Source: Pegoplata infirma (Eukaryota > Arthropoda > Insecta > Diptera > Anthomyiidae). From it: DNA of 64,000 bases. The notes below the pieces were generated by a model. That model did not search any database and was not told the origin of the DNA. It was given only the letters and a program-made list of their open reading frames with translations. The position numbers were made by a program, and so were the translations under genes. Numbering within the stretch: position 1 is the stretch's first letter; each line of letters opens with the position of its first letter. Where the stretch lies: contig OY992537.1 in the NCBI GenBank assembly GCA_963921195.1, positions 132,144,694-132,208,693 of the forward strand, in the 5' to 3' direction. This document shows, piece after piece, positions 1 through 11,720 of this stretch.

Positions 1-1244
1 TTTAAGGTTTTGAAAAACTAATCTATAGAAAGTTTCTGAGATTAGACAAAGACTTTTTAATGTTTTCTTTTAAATTTTTTGAAGCAATTTTCTAGATTCT
101 GAGAAATTTTTTTATAGAAAAACTGTTGCAATACTTGTTCAAATATTACTTTTAAAGTTTTATAAAAAATATAATCTAATTGTTCTTGTTTGAATTGTTT
201 GTAAATTTGTTTATTGAAAAATAAAATATTTTATAACGTTTTGAGATTTCAGTTAGAAAAGTTGCCTTTTCTTTTACAATAAAAACACTTTTCCTCTGAC
301 ATATTTCCTAAAAATCTGTGAATCTAAGACAAAAAATCTGTGAATCTAAGAATAAGACAAAAAATCTGTGAATCTAAGACATTTTTCCCACAGCACAATC
401 TTAGATTCTAAGGCATTTTCCTTATTGAAAAGCTCTAAAAGACATATTTTTATAGGAAAAGTCTCAGAGTCTGAGTCTCAGACATTTTCCTACAGAAAAA
501 GTATCAGATTCTGAGAGATTTTTCAAATTAACAATATCTCAGAATCAGAGATATTTTCTTAGATTCTGGGACATGTTTCAGATTCCGACTCATTTTTCAG
601 AAAAAGTCTGAGATTATTTTCTAGGATTTTTTTACGGAAAAGGGTTAGCTTATCCCATTAAAAAGGTTAGATTCTTAGACTATCAAATAGAAAAAATCTC
701 AGATTTTGGAAAAAAAAATTTCTAAAAAAAAGTCTTAGAATTTGAGATATTTTTAAATAAAATAACACACTTTCCGAGTTATTCTTTCTATAGGAAAATC
801 TGTGATTATGTAGGATTCTTATATATTTTTTATATAGAAAAAATTAAAATTTACCTAAAAAAATATTTTTCCTATATGAAAATTTTAAGATTCCGAGACT
901 TATTTCTTAAAAAAAAATTCTAAGATTCAAAAACATTTTCCTATAGAAAAATTTTGAGATTCTTAATCAATTTCCTAAAAAATATTCTCACAATGTTTCC
1001 TTTACTTTTTACCCCATCATCTTTTCAGATTTTTTCAAAAGAAACATAAGATTTTCCCTAAAGAAAAGTCTCATATTTTAGCTATAGAAATATTCTCAGA
1101 TTTTCCCCATAGAAAAAATGGTCAAATTTACCTTTAAAAAATTGTCTAATTTTTCCTATAGAAAATTATATGAAAACTTCGCAAATTATTCCTATAAAAA
1201 AATTTTAATTTTTTCCTATAAAAACATTCCTAAATTGTTACAAA
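1..1244. repeat. Degenerate AT-rich short-period repeat block
   Basis: No gene is visible. The stretch is made of poorly conserved units of roughly 30-40 bases built around CCTATAGAAAAA, CTCAGATTCTGAGA and ACATTTTTC, in variable order. The same vocabulary recurs at about 1,660-2,220 and, in the same or inverted orientation, at about 40,680-41,480 and 42,300-42,850, so this is one dispersed repeat family and not unique DNA. Unit boundaries cannot be fixed by eye. Confidence 0.6.
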
Positions 1245-1611
1245 TTTTTCGTCAAGGAAAATTTTAAAATTTTTCGTCTAGAGAAATTATCGTAAGTATT
1301 TTTTCTAACGAAAAATTTTAATATTCCGAGATAGTGCCCCCTATTTCCCGGCATTCGGTATTACCGGGAATACCGGTATTCCGGTAAGAACCGGGAAACC
1401 GGTACCATTTCCCGGTAATACCGGGAATTTTCGTCAAGGAAAATTTTAAAATTTTCCGTCTAGAGAAATTATCGTAAGTATTTTTTCTAACGAAAAATTT
1501 TAATATTCCGAGATAGTGCCCCCTATTTCACGGCATTCGGTATTACCGGGAATACCGGTATTCCGGTAAGAACCGGGAAACCGGTACCATTTTCCGGTAA
1601 TACCGGGAATT
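1245..1611. repeat. 182-bp tandem duplication spanning a MITE edge
   Basis: Two nearly identical copies with a period of 182 bases: GTCAAGG starts at 1,251 and again at 1,433, and the TAGTGCC terminus at 1,332 and again at 1,514. Each unit contains AT-rich flank, the target-site copy TTCCGAGA and the left part of the CCGG-rich MITE annotated next. Because the unit joins host flank to MITE sequence, the duplication happened after the MITE inserted. Confidence 0.85.
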
Positions 1612-1650
1612 CCGGTATTCCCGGTACTACGGTACTGACCGTAGGCACTA
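1514..1650. mobile_element. hAT-type MITE, 137 bp, 8-bp TSD
   Basis: The ends are TAGTGCC and GGCACTA in inverted orientation. It is flanked by the direct repeat TTCCGAGA (1,506-1,513 and 1,651-1,658), the 8-bp target duplication typical of hAT elements. The interior is GC-rich for this window and built of overlapping CCGGTA/TACCGG palindromes. A left-end fragment of the same insertion is at 1,332-1,429, created by the tandem duplication. It has no coding capacity. Confidence 0.85.
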
Positions 1651-1658
1651 TTCCGAGA

Positions 1659-2340
1659 CTATTTGCATTAGAAAATGTTAAGATTCTAAGACATTTTTCA
1701 TAGAAGAATTTCTATAAAAAATTTCTTCTATAGAAAAATTTCAAGATTTGTCCATAAAAAAATTATAAGGTTTTCCCACGGTTTAGTTATAAGGTTACAT
1801 ACGATTAGTAAACAAATCCGCCATGTCAACCGTTTGACAAGTTTCGGTGTTTTATTATGATTTTAATTATCTTAAATTTTGCACACTTTTGCCACCCAAA
1901 ATTTGTTAAATTTTTAAGAATTTAAAATTTAAAATTATATTTGTTATAAACATTCACAAATTATACAAAATTTTAAACAAAATTAAAGAAAATTAAATTG
2001 AAATTTTTTTCAATTCCTTTTTGTTTCGACAATCTATTTTTTTAGTACACACCGATTCTTCTCAATCCTTTAAATATGTCATTCGTGGGTTTTCCTATAA
2101 AAAAATTCGCTACAGAAAAATTTTTATTTTTTCAAATCTAATATTCCAAGACATTTTACCTTTAGAAAAATTTGAAAATTCTGAAACTTTTTTCATAAAA
2201 AAAAATTTCTAGATTATATCCTTTTTCACTTTTCTTTTTTTCCTCTCCTTTCCTCGTCTTTCCTTTCTTTTTCATTTTTTTTTCGAATTCGGTTTTGGAT
2301 CCACGCCTACATTACAGGCACAACATTCTTCTTTCCCAAA
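1659..2340. other. Gene-free AT-rich stretch with polypyrimidine tract
   Basis: Continues the degenerate CTATAGAAAAA repeats, then a polypyrimidine run (about 2,220-2,280) followed by GAATTCGGTTTTGGATCCACGCC. The reverse complement of this last part occurs at about 40,550-40,640, so the stretch is a second, oppositely oriented member of that dispersed repeat. The short open frame near 2,021-2,212 consists of this repeat and is not credible as a gene. Confidence 0.5.
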
Positions 2341-3170
2341 ATCATCAAACTTAATTTTTATAGTACTTTTGGTACAATTCGAATTTGGTACAATTCGAAG
2401 CTCAAAAGTACAATGGTACACCAATGACTCATTTGGTACAATTTTAAATCCTTCTCAGATTATGTTTTTTTCATGGAATTTTATAGTTTTGATTTACTGT
2501 GTCGACTTGATCCATGTTTGGCCAGATCTGAAATTGGTGTAAAAATACGTACAAACCAAATTTGAGTGAAATATTGTACCAATAGGCAGATTTAAGTAAA
2601 TATCGGGAGGACGTTTAAACGACGGACTGGAAAACATCGCAATTTCGACTCAAAAATTGATTCTGCGTCGAATGGTTGATAAAGATAGCTGCCAGTTAAT
2701 GTGCCAAAAGAGTACTTCTTTCAAAAAATACATGGGGGTATTCAGAAACCTACTTGCCAGCCCTGTTACTGGTGGTAAAATAGTTCATTGTCTTTCTTGA
2801 AAAATTCATGTATTTTTTTGAAAAAAAGTAATATTTTGCTACATTGCCAGAGCTGACAGTAAGATTCTGAAGACCTCTCATGTATTCTGAAATGTATTTT
2901 CAAAAATTAATCATTTTCCACCAGTACTAGGACTCTGAATACCTCCTGATACACTTTTAAAGCACAAATAAAGTACAAATGTAAATTCTATAAAAATTTG
3001 TTTTTAATCAATTTTTTTTCGTTCCTTTTTTAAATAAAAATAAAAAAAATAAAACAAAAACTAAACAAAAAATTTTTGGTAAAATTGGGGTCGAAAAAGT
3101 ACAATTTTGTGAGCTCGTTGGTACAATTTTGATGTACTCATTTTGCAACCCTGCATTGAATTCAGCGTAT
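2341..3170. mobile_element. Candidate element with repeated GGTACAATT motifs
   Basis: Several copies of GGTACAATT occur at the left (2,370-2,445) and, together with GTACAATTTTG, at the right (3,085-3,135) of this stretch. This resembles the subterminal motif clusters of DNA transposons. The right edge reads GCAACCCTG and the left edge CAGGCACAAC, a weak inverted match. A piece of INE-1-like sequence (about 2,500-2,640) and a possible small element with ends GGGGGTATTCAG and CTGAATACCTCC (about 2,727-2,955) lie inside. Boundaries are uncertain. Confidence 0.35.
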
Positions 3171-3372
3171 TCGAATTAGCTTTACCAGCAAGGTGCCTAG
3201 TTGTTTAATTTTTGTGACTAGTGCAGTATGCTAAACTATTATACATACAAAACTTATTATGTTAAAAAATCTTTGAAAACAAAATATTAATGAGCATTTC
3301 AACTTTAAAAATTGACTAAGAAGTTCCTATAACCAAATACTGAACAAGTCCATTTTGAACCAACTTGTTCTC

Positions 3373-4759
3373 ACAAGGGAAGTATCTCATCCCTTATGAA
3401 CCGATTTGCCTGAAATCTATATAAATAAAAATCAATTGTCGTTCGTTGGTAACCGCATCAGTTGAGAACGGCTGGACCGATTTGGACAATTTTTTTTTTG
3501 AAATGTTCGTCATAGTCCAACTTAGGTTTTTACGTAAAGAAAAATTGACCACACCCACTTTTACGCCCACTTTTTTTGATTTATCTAAAATCGGAAAACG
3601 GCTGAACTTTTTGGGTAATTTTTTATTTAAATGTTCGTAGAAATCCAATTTAAGTTTTAACTTAAAGAAAAATCGACTACGCCCACTTTTACGCCCACTT
3701 TTTCAATTAATCTAAAATCTGAGAATGGCTGGACCGATTTAATACATTTTTATTTAATGAATTTTCATCATATTCCAACTTTGGTTTTTACGAAAAAAGA
3801 AATTGACCACTTTGGCTAATTTTTGTTGAAAATGTTCGTCATAATTCAACTAAGGTTTTTACGGATAGTAAAATTTCCCATGCCCACTTTTTCTATGTAG
3901 CAAAAGAACTATAACGGCTAGACTGATTTGGTTTTAGTCCGAAAAAGATTTTTAAGGAAATAAAAATTGTCTACGTCTACTATTACGCTCACTTTTCCCG
4001 ATATATATATGTTTAATCATGGAATGGCTGGGTCAATTTGTCTAATTTTGTTTTCAATGTTTGTCATAGTCCTACTAAGGTTTTTCGGAAAGAAGAATTT
4101 TCCATTTTTACGCTCAATTTTGAATTAATGGACCGAGTTGATTAAGTTCAAATGAGATTTTTACGGTAAGAAAAGTTGTCCACCCACTATTTTTTCGATA
4201 TAAATAAAATTTTCTCTATAAAAAAATAAAATATAGAATAATAAAATATTAATAAAAATCAAATGTAGTTCGTTGGTAATCCCATCACTTGAGAACTGAC
4301 CGATTTGGATAATATTTTTTTAATGTTCGTCTTATTTTTTTTAAGTGTTCGTCTTAGGTTTTTTCGGAAAAGAAATTAATCACGCCCACTTTTAGGCTTC
4401 CTTTTTTTGATATATCTAAAATCAGAGAACAGCTGGATTGATTTGACTAAAATTTTTTCACGTTCACTTTTTTTGAAATATCTTAAATAGAAATTAGTAG
4501 TATTTTTTGACGTTCGTACCATTGGATAGGCATTAAAAAAACCTTTCTTCTCATATGAAAACATCATATAGTTTCTCAAAAATAAATGGCTGAAAAATCC
4601 AAAAATCTATTTTTTCGCCATTTTTTGACCCATGTTTTGAAAACCTAAATCCCCGATATGGCCGATAAGCAGAGACACCCCAACCTTAGAATTGTCTCTT
4701 TGGTATATATTTTAAGTTTCAGGCAAATCGGTTCATAAGGGTTGAGATACTTCCCTTGT
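3373..4759. mobile_element. 1.4-kb element with 44-bp terminal inverted repeats
   Basis: The ends are inverted copies of a 44-base sequence beginning ACAAGGGAAGTATCTCA and running through TTATGAACCGATTTGCC to CTGAAA, with one mismatch. Between them are at least four diverged direct repeats of about 165-170 bases, each with GGCTGGACCGATTT, a GTTCGTCATAGTCCAA-like block and a CCCACTTTTACGCCCACTTT block. No transposase is encoded, so it is non-autonomous. Adjacent target duplication was not resolved and the class is unassigned. The ACGCCCAC blocks also resemble the core of INE-1-like repeats. Confidence 0.75.
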
Positions 4760-6010
4760 CAGTGAAATAGTTGAGAGTTGAAATTTTTTGGCTAGGTTTG
4801 TTTACTAGTATTGACTTTCGTATGAATAAAAAAATTTTAATATCGGAGAACATCAAAAAAAATGTTTGGCCAACTTCTCAAAATATGAACCAGTTTGCGA
4901 TGTGTTGTTGTAGGTATATAGAATAGGCTTATATAACACAGAAGTTTTCTATTTCAGTTAGTTACAAACATCAGAACAAGCTCGTTATACACTGTACTAC
5001 AGAGTTGTTTACGATATACCAACATTAAGTTCCCTTTCAACAAAAAAATTACAATAAAATTTTCAACTCAACCCTTCTGAATAATTCTGAATACTATCCA
5101 TCCATTCATACGAGTACAACAATAAAAAGCAATTCGTTGATGAAAATTACCATTGACTTTTTTAATAAATGTCGTTCTTTTTAAATCGACACGAAAATTA
5201 ATTTCTTAAACACTCTCCGCACATTATTATAAAATGTTTAACAATTTGGCGAATTGCAATTTATTGCAAACCCTCATTTCAGAAGCTAAAAAACCCAAAA
5301 TACAAAAGGTGAGTGAGACACAGACGACAGTGTATACGTACGGGTGTAGTGTGGGTGACTGACAGACAATGAGTTTATTTTATATTTTCTAAATAAACAT
5401 GTCAGTTTAAATCATAAACTCCCCCATTATAAATTTTCATTACCGGAATGAAGTCACACAAAAAAAAAAACTCAGAACTGATTATATTAAGAAAACGTTA
5501 GTATGAGTTAGTCAGAACGTATGTAGGTACAGATTTGTGATGAAGATGAAATAATAACAAACAACGACAATGATGATTGTTTAAATTTAAAAAAAAAGTA
5601 TAAATGATGGTAAAACACTTGGCTTTTTCATTGTAAACCACGGGTTCTAGTCATGTGTGCATATTGGTAAGAAACCAATTTCAATGTAATGTTTTATTAT
5701 GAACATGAAGTTTTTTTTATTTTATTTTATACAAAAAAAATTATTAAAAATTGCAATGAATTAAGGCTAAAACGAAATAAAAAATTGTTGACAATGAATT
5801 GTTAAGGATTATTGTTTTGGTAACACAAAATATTTTATGAGGGAGTCATGATTAACAAACTTAAGAGTTGTCACAATGGGCAAAGAATATTAGCGAAAAG
5901 TTTGTTGGGTCACATGGTCTAAAGCAGATTTGGAAAAATTTTGAGCTTAATCGGACAACTTTAAACCGTGCCCTTTTAGGTCAAATTTTACACGACAAAA
6001 AAAAAAATTA
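4760..6010. other. No gene seen
   Basis: AT-rich unique-looking sequence without an open frame, RNA gene or terminal-repeat pair that I can support. Short GTGAGTGAGACACAGACGACAG-type sequence near 5,308 and runs of A are the only local texture. Confidence 0.5.
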
Positions 6011-6459
6011 AGAAATCAAATGTTAAAGATTGCACTACACTAATTTTATACAATAATGGTGTATAAAACGTGTACGTATGAGTAATATTAATACTTAAAA
6101 AATATTTTAAGAGGCAATGGTAGCGTGAGTGAGTTTTTAATAACGATTACGCACGCTCATGATAGAAAAAATTTAGTCACGAACGATATTTTATTTTGCT
6201 CACGCTCATTCACGCACACGTAAGTAGAAGAAAATAAGTCACGGTCACGATGTTCACGTGAGCGTGAGTAAAATAAAATATCGTGCTTGAATATTTTTTT
6301 TTTCTTTCATTAGCGTGCGTGATCGTAAATAAAAACTCACCCTCGCCCCCATCGCCTCTTAAAATATTTTTCAAGTATTGATATTACTCATACGCACACG
6401 TTTTATACACCATTATTGTATAAAATTAGCGTATAGCAATCTTTGACATTTGATTTCTC
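6011..6459. repeat. 450-bp near-perfect palindrome (foldback)
   Basis: Two arms of about 220 bases face each other. The left begins AGAAATCAAATGTTAAAG and the right ends CTTTGACATTTGATTTCT. Both contain TGGTGTATAAAACGTGT with mirrored flanks, and the inner parts are rich in CACGCTCACG/CGTGAGCGTG. The turn is near 6,235. Arm identity looks above about 90%. The structure resembles a foldback MITE, and its transcript would form one long hairpin. No coding potential. Confidence 0.85.
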
Positions 6460-6899
6460 GAAAACAAGGCAAAACACATATCTGAAAATTTCAGAACAGA
6501 TAGAAAAGCACTTTAACTTTTTTTTAAAAAATTTAAAAAAAAAATAAAATTGCGGCATATTTTTTGATAAATAAAGTTTAAGTTTAAATTTGAAAATTCA
6601 GAACTCAGGCAAAAAAGTTTGATATTTTCAATATTTGACCACGCCTACAAGGCCCACTTTTTGAAAAAACTTAAATTTTATTTTTGTTATTTAATAGTAC
6701 CCTAAGAGCGAATACTTTGCAAATGATATCCCATTGAAACCACTATGGTTTTTCTGTAGTGGAACAGTGGGTGTGGAATGCCTCATATGTATATTGTCAA
6801 AAATGTTAAACTTTACTATACGAACATCAGTTGCTAGATGGCAGCACTGGGGTTGCCCAATCCCGAAATATATAAGGCAACTGTCGTATAAAAATCAAT

Positions 6900-7392
6900 G
6901 TGTGTGTGTGTGGCTTAATTAGAGCGTGAACGGACAAAAGGCGTAAAATGACACGCCCCTGAGTATTGAATTGAAAGTTATTCCTGCATTTCTGCAACCA
7001 CGCACGGCTGATCCGAATTTAATTAAATTTTCAGCATTTAATCGAGTGCGGAACTATAGGCCATATTATTCTACGATTGGAAAAGGGGAGAAAAATGACA
7101 CACCCCTTGTAATATACTGAACGTTGCCTTTCTGTTTTGCAATCACGCAAAAACAACTATTTTTTCACTACAGATAGTGCGAAACATATGTATGTAGGAC
7201 ATATAAGATCATAATTGAAAAAAGTGCAAAATTTGCACACACCCCTTTGTACTATATTGCACGTTATGTATGCCTGTATCGCAATCACGCCAAACTGGTA
7301 AGCCGAATCTGTCACTACAGGTAGCACTAACCGAGCTGGAACTATAGGTCATATAAGAGCGCTATTCGGCAAAGGGGTATAAAATGCCAAAC
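6900..7392. repeat. Three diverged tandem repeats, period about 150 bp
   Basis: Three units share, in order, an AAAAGG..TAAAATGACACGCCCC-like block, a GTATTGAA..GTTATTCCTG block, a GCAATCACGC block, then CTACAGATAGTGC and GGAACTATAGGCCATAT. Unit starts are near 6,930, 7,080 and 7,230, with a partial fourth at about 7,370. Identity is low enough that the array must be old. A (TG)n run at 6,898-6,911 precedes it. No open frame. Confidence 0.55.
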
Positions 7393-7394
7393 CT

Positions 7395-7870
7395 TAAAAA
7401 TTTTGGTACATTCAACATAACCTAAAAATACAAAATGCTTTAATTCGGCTGCTGGTTGACATATCGTCGCTGCGCCTAAAAATGGAGTCATGTGTTAAAA
7501 TTTTATTTTTGAAGAGGCTCAAGAAACAGCCAAATTTGGTTCTTTCGCGGAACTTTTATGAACATAACTTCACATAAACATTAAACCAATATTATAAATT
7601 TCATGTTGATTAAAAGCTGACTTCTAAAGAGTACTGCGAAAGGACCAAACAAGGCTGTTTCTTAGGCCTCTTTGAAAAAATTTGAAAAACACATGACTCC
7701 ATTTTTAGGCGCAGCGACGATATGTGAACAAAATTGAACACCCAATGGTATTTAAACATGTACGAACATATTTTTTGATTTTTTTTTTACCAAAATTTAT
7801 TTTTTTCGCGGAAATTTCTTTTTTAATTTTTTTTAAGTAATTTCCTTTTAACTTGTTATTATTAAATATT
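7395..7870. repeat. INE-1-like repeat fragment, split by a MITE
   Basis: The motif ACATTCAACATAACC..ACAAAATGCTTTAATTCGGCTGCTGGTTGAC matches sequence at 54,360-54,470 and, inverted, at 9,000-9,100. All are internal parts of the INE-1-like repeats. The copy here is interrupted by the MITE at 7,464-7,720, and the 54-kb relative shows the uninterrupted site. Confidence 0.6.
7464..7720. mobile_element. 257-bp MITE, TCGTCGCTGCGCC ends, TA TSD
   Basis: Inverted ends begin TCGTCGCTGCGCCTAAAAAT and are nearly perfect for more than 30 bases. The insertion is flanked by TA (ATAT would also fit). At 54,410 the same host repeat reads GACATATGTGAAC without the insert, which verifies the boundaries. A related element of 271 bp with the same terminal decamer is nested at 58,893-59,163. 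Confidence 0.9.
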
Positions 7871-8793
7871 TTTTACTTGTTATTATTAAATATTGAAAGT
7901 TGTTCACTGGTTTGTTTACGTGCGAACCCATAGTGATTTTTTTGTGCTTATTTTGCTGTGTATGTTTTTTGTTACCCCAACTTGAAAATACACTTTCATT
8001 ATCACTGTCACATTTTATTCAAGTTGAGTGATTTCAATCTGTCACATGATGAACATAACAACAACGACTTCAGGAACAGCAGCAGCAGTAGTTAGTTGTA
8101 GCAGATACAACAAATCAACATTAGTGTGCTGTATTTATGTCTACTATAAGTTCCATGTACTTGTGCGTATTACATGCTTGATTCCACCCTCGAGAGGCTT
8201 TTGTGTTTCCTAGTTTTTTTTTTGTTTTTGTTTTCTTATACAAATTAAAGTCCATATGGCAGCATTAAAAAAATTGCACAAATTTTTTATAAAAATACTT
8301 ATACCCATGAATTTACTTTATTTATTTGTCGTCTTTATAGGTTGGTAGGTTGACAATTTTTTTTTTAGATTTCAAGATCTTATTGTAAGCTAAATTATTT
8401 ATAGTTATAAAGTATACCAAGTCCTGTGAGAGATGATTAGTTGTTTCTATGTTAAAAAAACATCATACATTATTGGGAATTCAAAACACTGAATTTAGAT
8501 GCAAGTCCTTTGGAATTGTAAAGCTGGTTGTTTAATATACTTCGCGGATATCCCATTCTCGCCCTCCCTCCCCCACCCCAGGATAAGCACCCGTTCTGTT
8601 CAGACCTTTAATTTTACAAAAATATTATCATTGCCTTTATACTATCAAAAGTAGAATTTTTTCAAAATAATATAAGATTTTATGAACTGTTAAATTTTTG
8701 AATCATTTTTCTGCAATGCAATCTTCTTGAAAACAATCGATATCACCGCTCTACAAATCTAAGGTTTGTCGCTGCGTTTGGGATAAAGCCAAA
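7871..8793. other. No gene seen
   Basis: AT-rich DNA. The only open frame of note (8,028-8,213, plus strand) starts in a run of ACA/ACG codons and shows no recognisable domain, and I do not call it. TTATTATTAAATATT is repeated twice at 7,854-7,893. Confidence 0.4.
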
Positions 8794-9391
8794 AAAACAA
8801 GTAAAAAAGTTAAATTCGGCCTTGCCGAATGTAGGGATACCCTCGACAATTTCTAAAAGATTATTGCAAAAACTTTATTTAAAAGAAAATTACTTTTGAA
8901 AAAAAAAATTTTGTGAAAAAAAAATTCCGCGAAAAAAAAATTTGGTAAAAAAAAATCCGCGATTTTTTTTCTTTTTTAGTCTCAAAATATGTTGGTACTT
9001 GTTTAAATACCAATTGGTGTTCAATTATGTTCACATACGTCAACCAGCTGCCGAATTAAAGCATTTTGTATTTTGAGGTTATGTTGAATGTACTAAAATT
9101 TTTGATGTGTCCTTACATTTTCGTTCATAACTTTTGAACCGCTGAACCGGTATCGCTCAAATGCAATACCAAACTTCCAATAAATATGTTAAGTTTCAGT
9201 CATCTCCGTGTAATATTTTGGCCGTGATCACCATTTCCACAGACAGACGGACATCGCTAGAATGTCTTAAAATCGATCGAGGATCATGAATATATATAAT
9301 TTATGGGGTCCCAGACCGATATTTCGATGAGTTACAAACGGAATGACAAACTTATATATACCCTCTATCACTAGAGTGGAGGGTATAAAAA
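8794..9391 (+). repeat. INE-1/DINE-1-like repeat, copy a
   Basis: Starts AACAAGTAAAAAAGTTAAATTCGGC with the TTCGGC..GCCGAA mini-hairpin followed by TACCCTCGACAAT, and ends ACTAGAGTGGAGGGTATAAAA. Inside it carries CAGACGGACATCGCTAGAATG, TCTTAAAATCGATC and TATGGGGTCCCAGACCGATATTTCGATG. These blocks in this order recur at 9,392, 37,389 and 54,487-60,675. From family knowledge they resemble the Helitron-related INE-1/DINE-1 repeats of Drosophila. That assignment is inference. Non-coding. Confidence 0.6.
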
Positions 9392-9969
9392 CAAGTAGAA
9401 AAGTTAAATACGACTTGGCCGAATCTATGAATACCCTCCACAATGCCCTTTTTAAGTGATAGTAAATTTTCTAACGTGAAAAAAAAAAACAATTTTAGAT
9501 TAGAAATATTTTATTTTGTGTAACAAAACTTTTTTTTTAAGTAATTTTTGAAAAAAAAAACAATAATTTACTAAATTGGAGTGGAAAATTTTTTTGAGTG
9601 TAAAATTTTTTTGAGTGTAGAATTTTTTTCGACTTTATGTTTTTTCCGTGAAAAATATTTTTAAGTGACAAAAATACGTTGTTAAATATTTCTGTGACTT
9701 ACCAATGTTTTTAAAACATGTTTAACGGGTTTTTAACACATAAATTTAATGTGAAACTAATCTGAAATTCACGGTTTTGCTTATAACTTTTGAACCACTG
9801 GACCGATTTAGCTAAAATTCAACACTTCCGAAAGTTAGCGTGTTTTTTATCTCGTAAATTCACGAAAAATCCTTGCCGATATTCATTCTTTTCCTCATAA
9901 CTTTTGAATAACTGGACCGAATTCGCTCGATTGCCAACCTGACAAGGTAAATGCCCAACATATATTCTA

Positions 9970-10183
9970 TATATGGGGGCCCCTGTAGGCTAGTTGGTAG
10001 CGTGCTAGCCTATGAAACAGGGGGTCGTGGCTTCGATTCCCACCAAAAACCCTTGGTCGATTTCGCTACAACGAGACGACGGTCATTGTTACCAGTTCTC
10101 GGTTAGGTTAAAATTATTTAAAATGAACTGTAAATAAAAATTGGAAAAATAAATAAAAACTGATCGTTGGATCAAATTATTAT
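9970..10183 (+). mobile_element. tRNA-related SINE, 214 bp, 9-bp TSD
   Basis: The head looks tRNA-derived: a TAGGCTAGTTGGTAGCGTGC segment resembles an A box, and GGCTTCGATTCCC about 35 bases later resembles a B box of RNA polymerase III promoters. The body continues TGGTCGATTTCGCTACAACGA and ends in AT-rich sequence. It is flanked by TATATTCTA at 9,961-9,969 and 10,184-10,192, and uninterrupted INE-1-like sequence near 60,440-60,460 lacks the insert. A second member is at 37,208/39,867. I do not call a functional tRNA because no acceptor stem closes the cloverleaf. Confidence 0.75.
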
Positions 10184-10559
10184 TATATTCTAAACTTCAG
10201 GAGCCTCCGTAAAGTCTTTTAAAAGTTAGCGTGTTTTCAACAGACGGACGGACGGACATCGCCAGATCGTCTTAAAATCGATCGAGGATCATGAATATGG
10301 GGGTTTTTGTGTTAACTGACACAACTTTTGAAACTGATGTCTTCCGATCGGGATGAAATTTGCACCAAGGTTAGTCCTAATGGATAGTAGTTCAGACACA
10401 ATTTTTCACCGTGATCGGTCAAGGACTCTCTGAGTTAGAGTGGATCAAAATTTTGGCCAAAGAGGTGTTTATTCTCATCCATGTAACATTAGACTGGCAT
10501 TTTTCTGTATAGCAAAATTTTTTCTTCTCCGATTTTCAAAGTCCGGGCATTTTTTTATT

Positions 10560-11720
10560 CTACTAGGCCTAAACCTCATGTGATACCATTTTGAGGTCAA
10601 TCGGATTAAATTAACCCGTGGCGCCCGGCGGTCAAAGTTTTGGATTTTTGAAAAATTTAAAAAAAAAAGTATATATCTTTCGACACATCATATTTGTTAA
10701 TTTTGATGTGCTGAGCACGAATATCAAAAAAAAATTAAAATCGGTCGAACAGTTTTCGTGATATCGCTATTTGAAATTTGCAAAAAATTGCGGTTTTTTC
10801 CTACGTTCAAGATATTTTTTAAAAAAGTCTCAAAATTTCATTCCGCCGACTTTTTTGTAGTGCTTGAGACAATCTTTCATTTAAAACTAATTTGAGCTAA
10901 ATTCGATCATTTTAACCCGTGGCGCCTTCGATCAAAGTTTTGGACTCTTGGAAAATTTCCACCAATGTTTTGGTTTTTTTAAAAAGAAAAAATTAAAAAA
11001 AAATATCTTGCGATACATTATTTTTATTAATTTTAGCATGCTGAATACGAATATCAAAAAATTGATAAAATCGGTTGAACGGTTTTCGAGACATCGTCAT
11101 TTAAAATTTGTCAAAAAATTGCAAAATGGGGGGTTATTTCCTACATTTAGGAATTTTTTTTTTTAAAAACTCTAAAAATTTCTTTATTTTAACCCTCTTA
11201 TAGAGCTTAATACAATCTTTCATTAAAGCTTAATTGGAGCCAAATCCGATCATTTTAACCCGTGGCACCCTTCGATCAAAGTTTAGGGTTTTTGGTAAAA
11301 AGTTTCTAAAAAGCCAAAACTTTGATCGATGGGCGCCACGGCTTAAAATGATCGGATTTAGCTCAAATTAGTTTTAAATGAAAGATTGTCTCAAGCTCTA
11401 CAAAAGGGTTGGCGGAATGAAATTTTGAGACTTTTTTTAAAAAAAATTCTTAAACGTAGGAAAAAACCGTAATTTTTTACAAATTTGAAATGGCGATATC
11501 TCGAAAACCGATCGAGCGATTTTAATTTTTTTTGATATTCGTGCTCAGCGCATCGAAATTAACAAATATGATGTGTCGAAAGATTACATTTTTATAAATT
11601 TTATTTTTAAAAATTTTTCAAAAATCCAAAACTTTGACCGCCGGGCGCCACGGGTTAATTTAATCCGATTGATTTCAAATTTGTACCACATTTGTTTTAG
11701 ACCTAGGACAATAAAAATTT
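10560..11720. repeat. Complex foldback with AACCCGTGGCGCC motifs
   Basis: Two direct repeats of about 340 bases (roughly 10,600-10,930 and 10,930-11,290) are followed by an inverted copy (about 11,300-11,720). Shared landmarks are TTTAACCCGTGGCGCC, GATCAAAGTTTTGG, GCTGAGCACGAATATCAAA, AATCGGTCGA, TTTTTTCCTACGTT and TTGAGACAATCTTTCATT. The inverted part reads GGGCGCCACGG and ATGAAAGATTGTCTCAAGC. A diverged relative lies at 47,580-48,200. No transposase was found. Confidence 0.7.

Noticed and set aside
6011..6459. CRISPR-like spacing of CACGCTCACG motifs
   Set aside because: Motifs are explained by the two palindrome arms and there are no spacers of equal length.
8028..8213. 61-residue plus-strand frame after a T-rich stretch
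   Set aside because: Short, ACA-repeat-rich start and no motif or conserved neighbour.
9977..10050. Possible functional tRNA gene
   Set aside because: A- and B-box-like segments are present, but no acceptor or anticodon stems close properly, a second degenerate copy exists at 37.2/39.9 kb, and a TSD marks it as a SINE.
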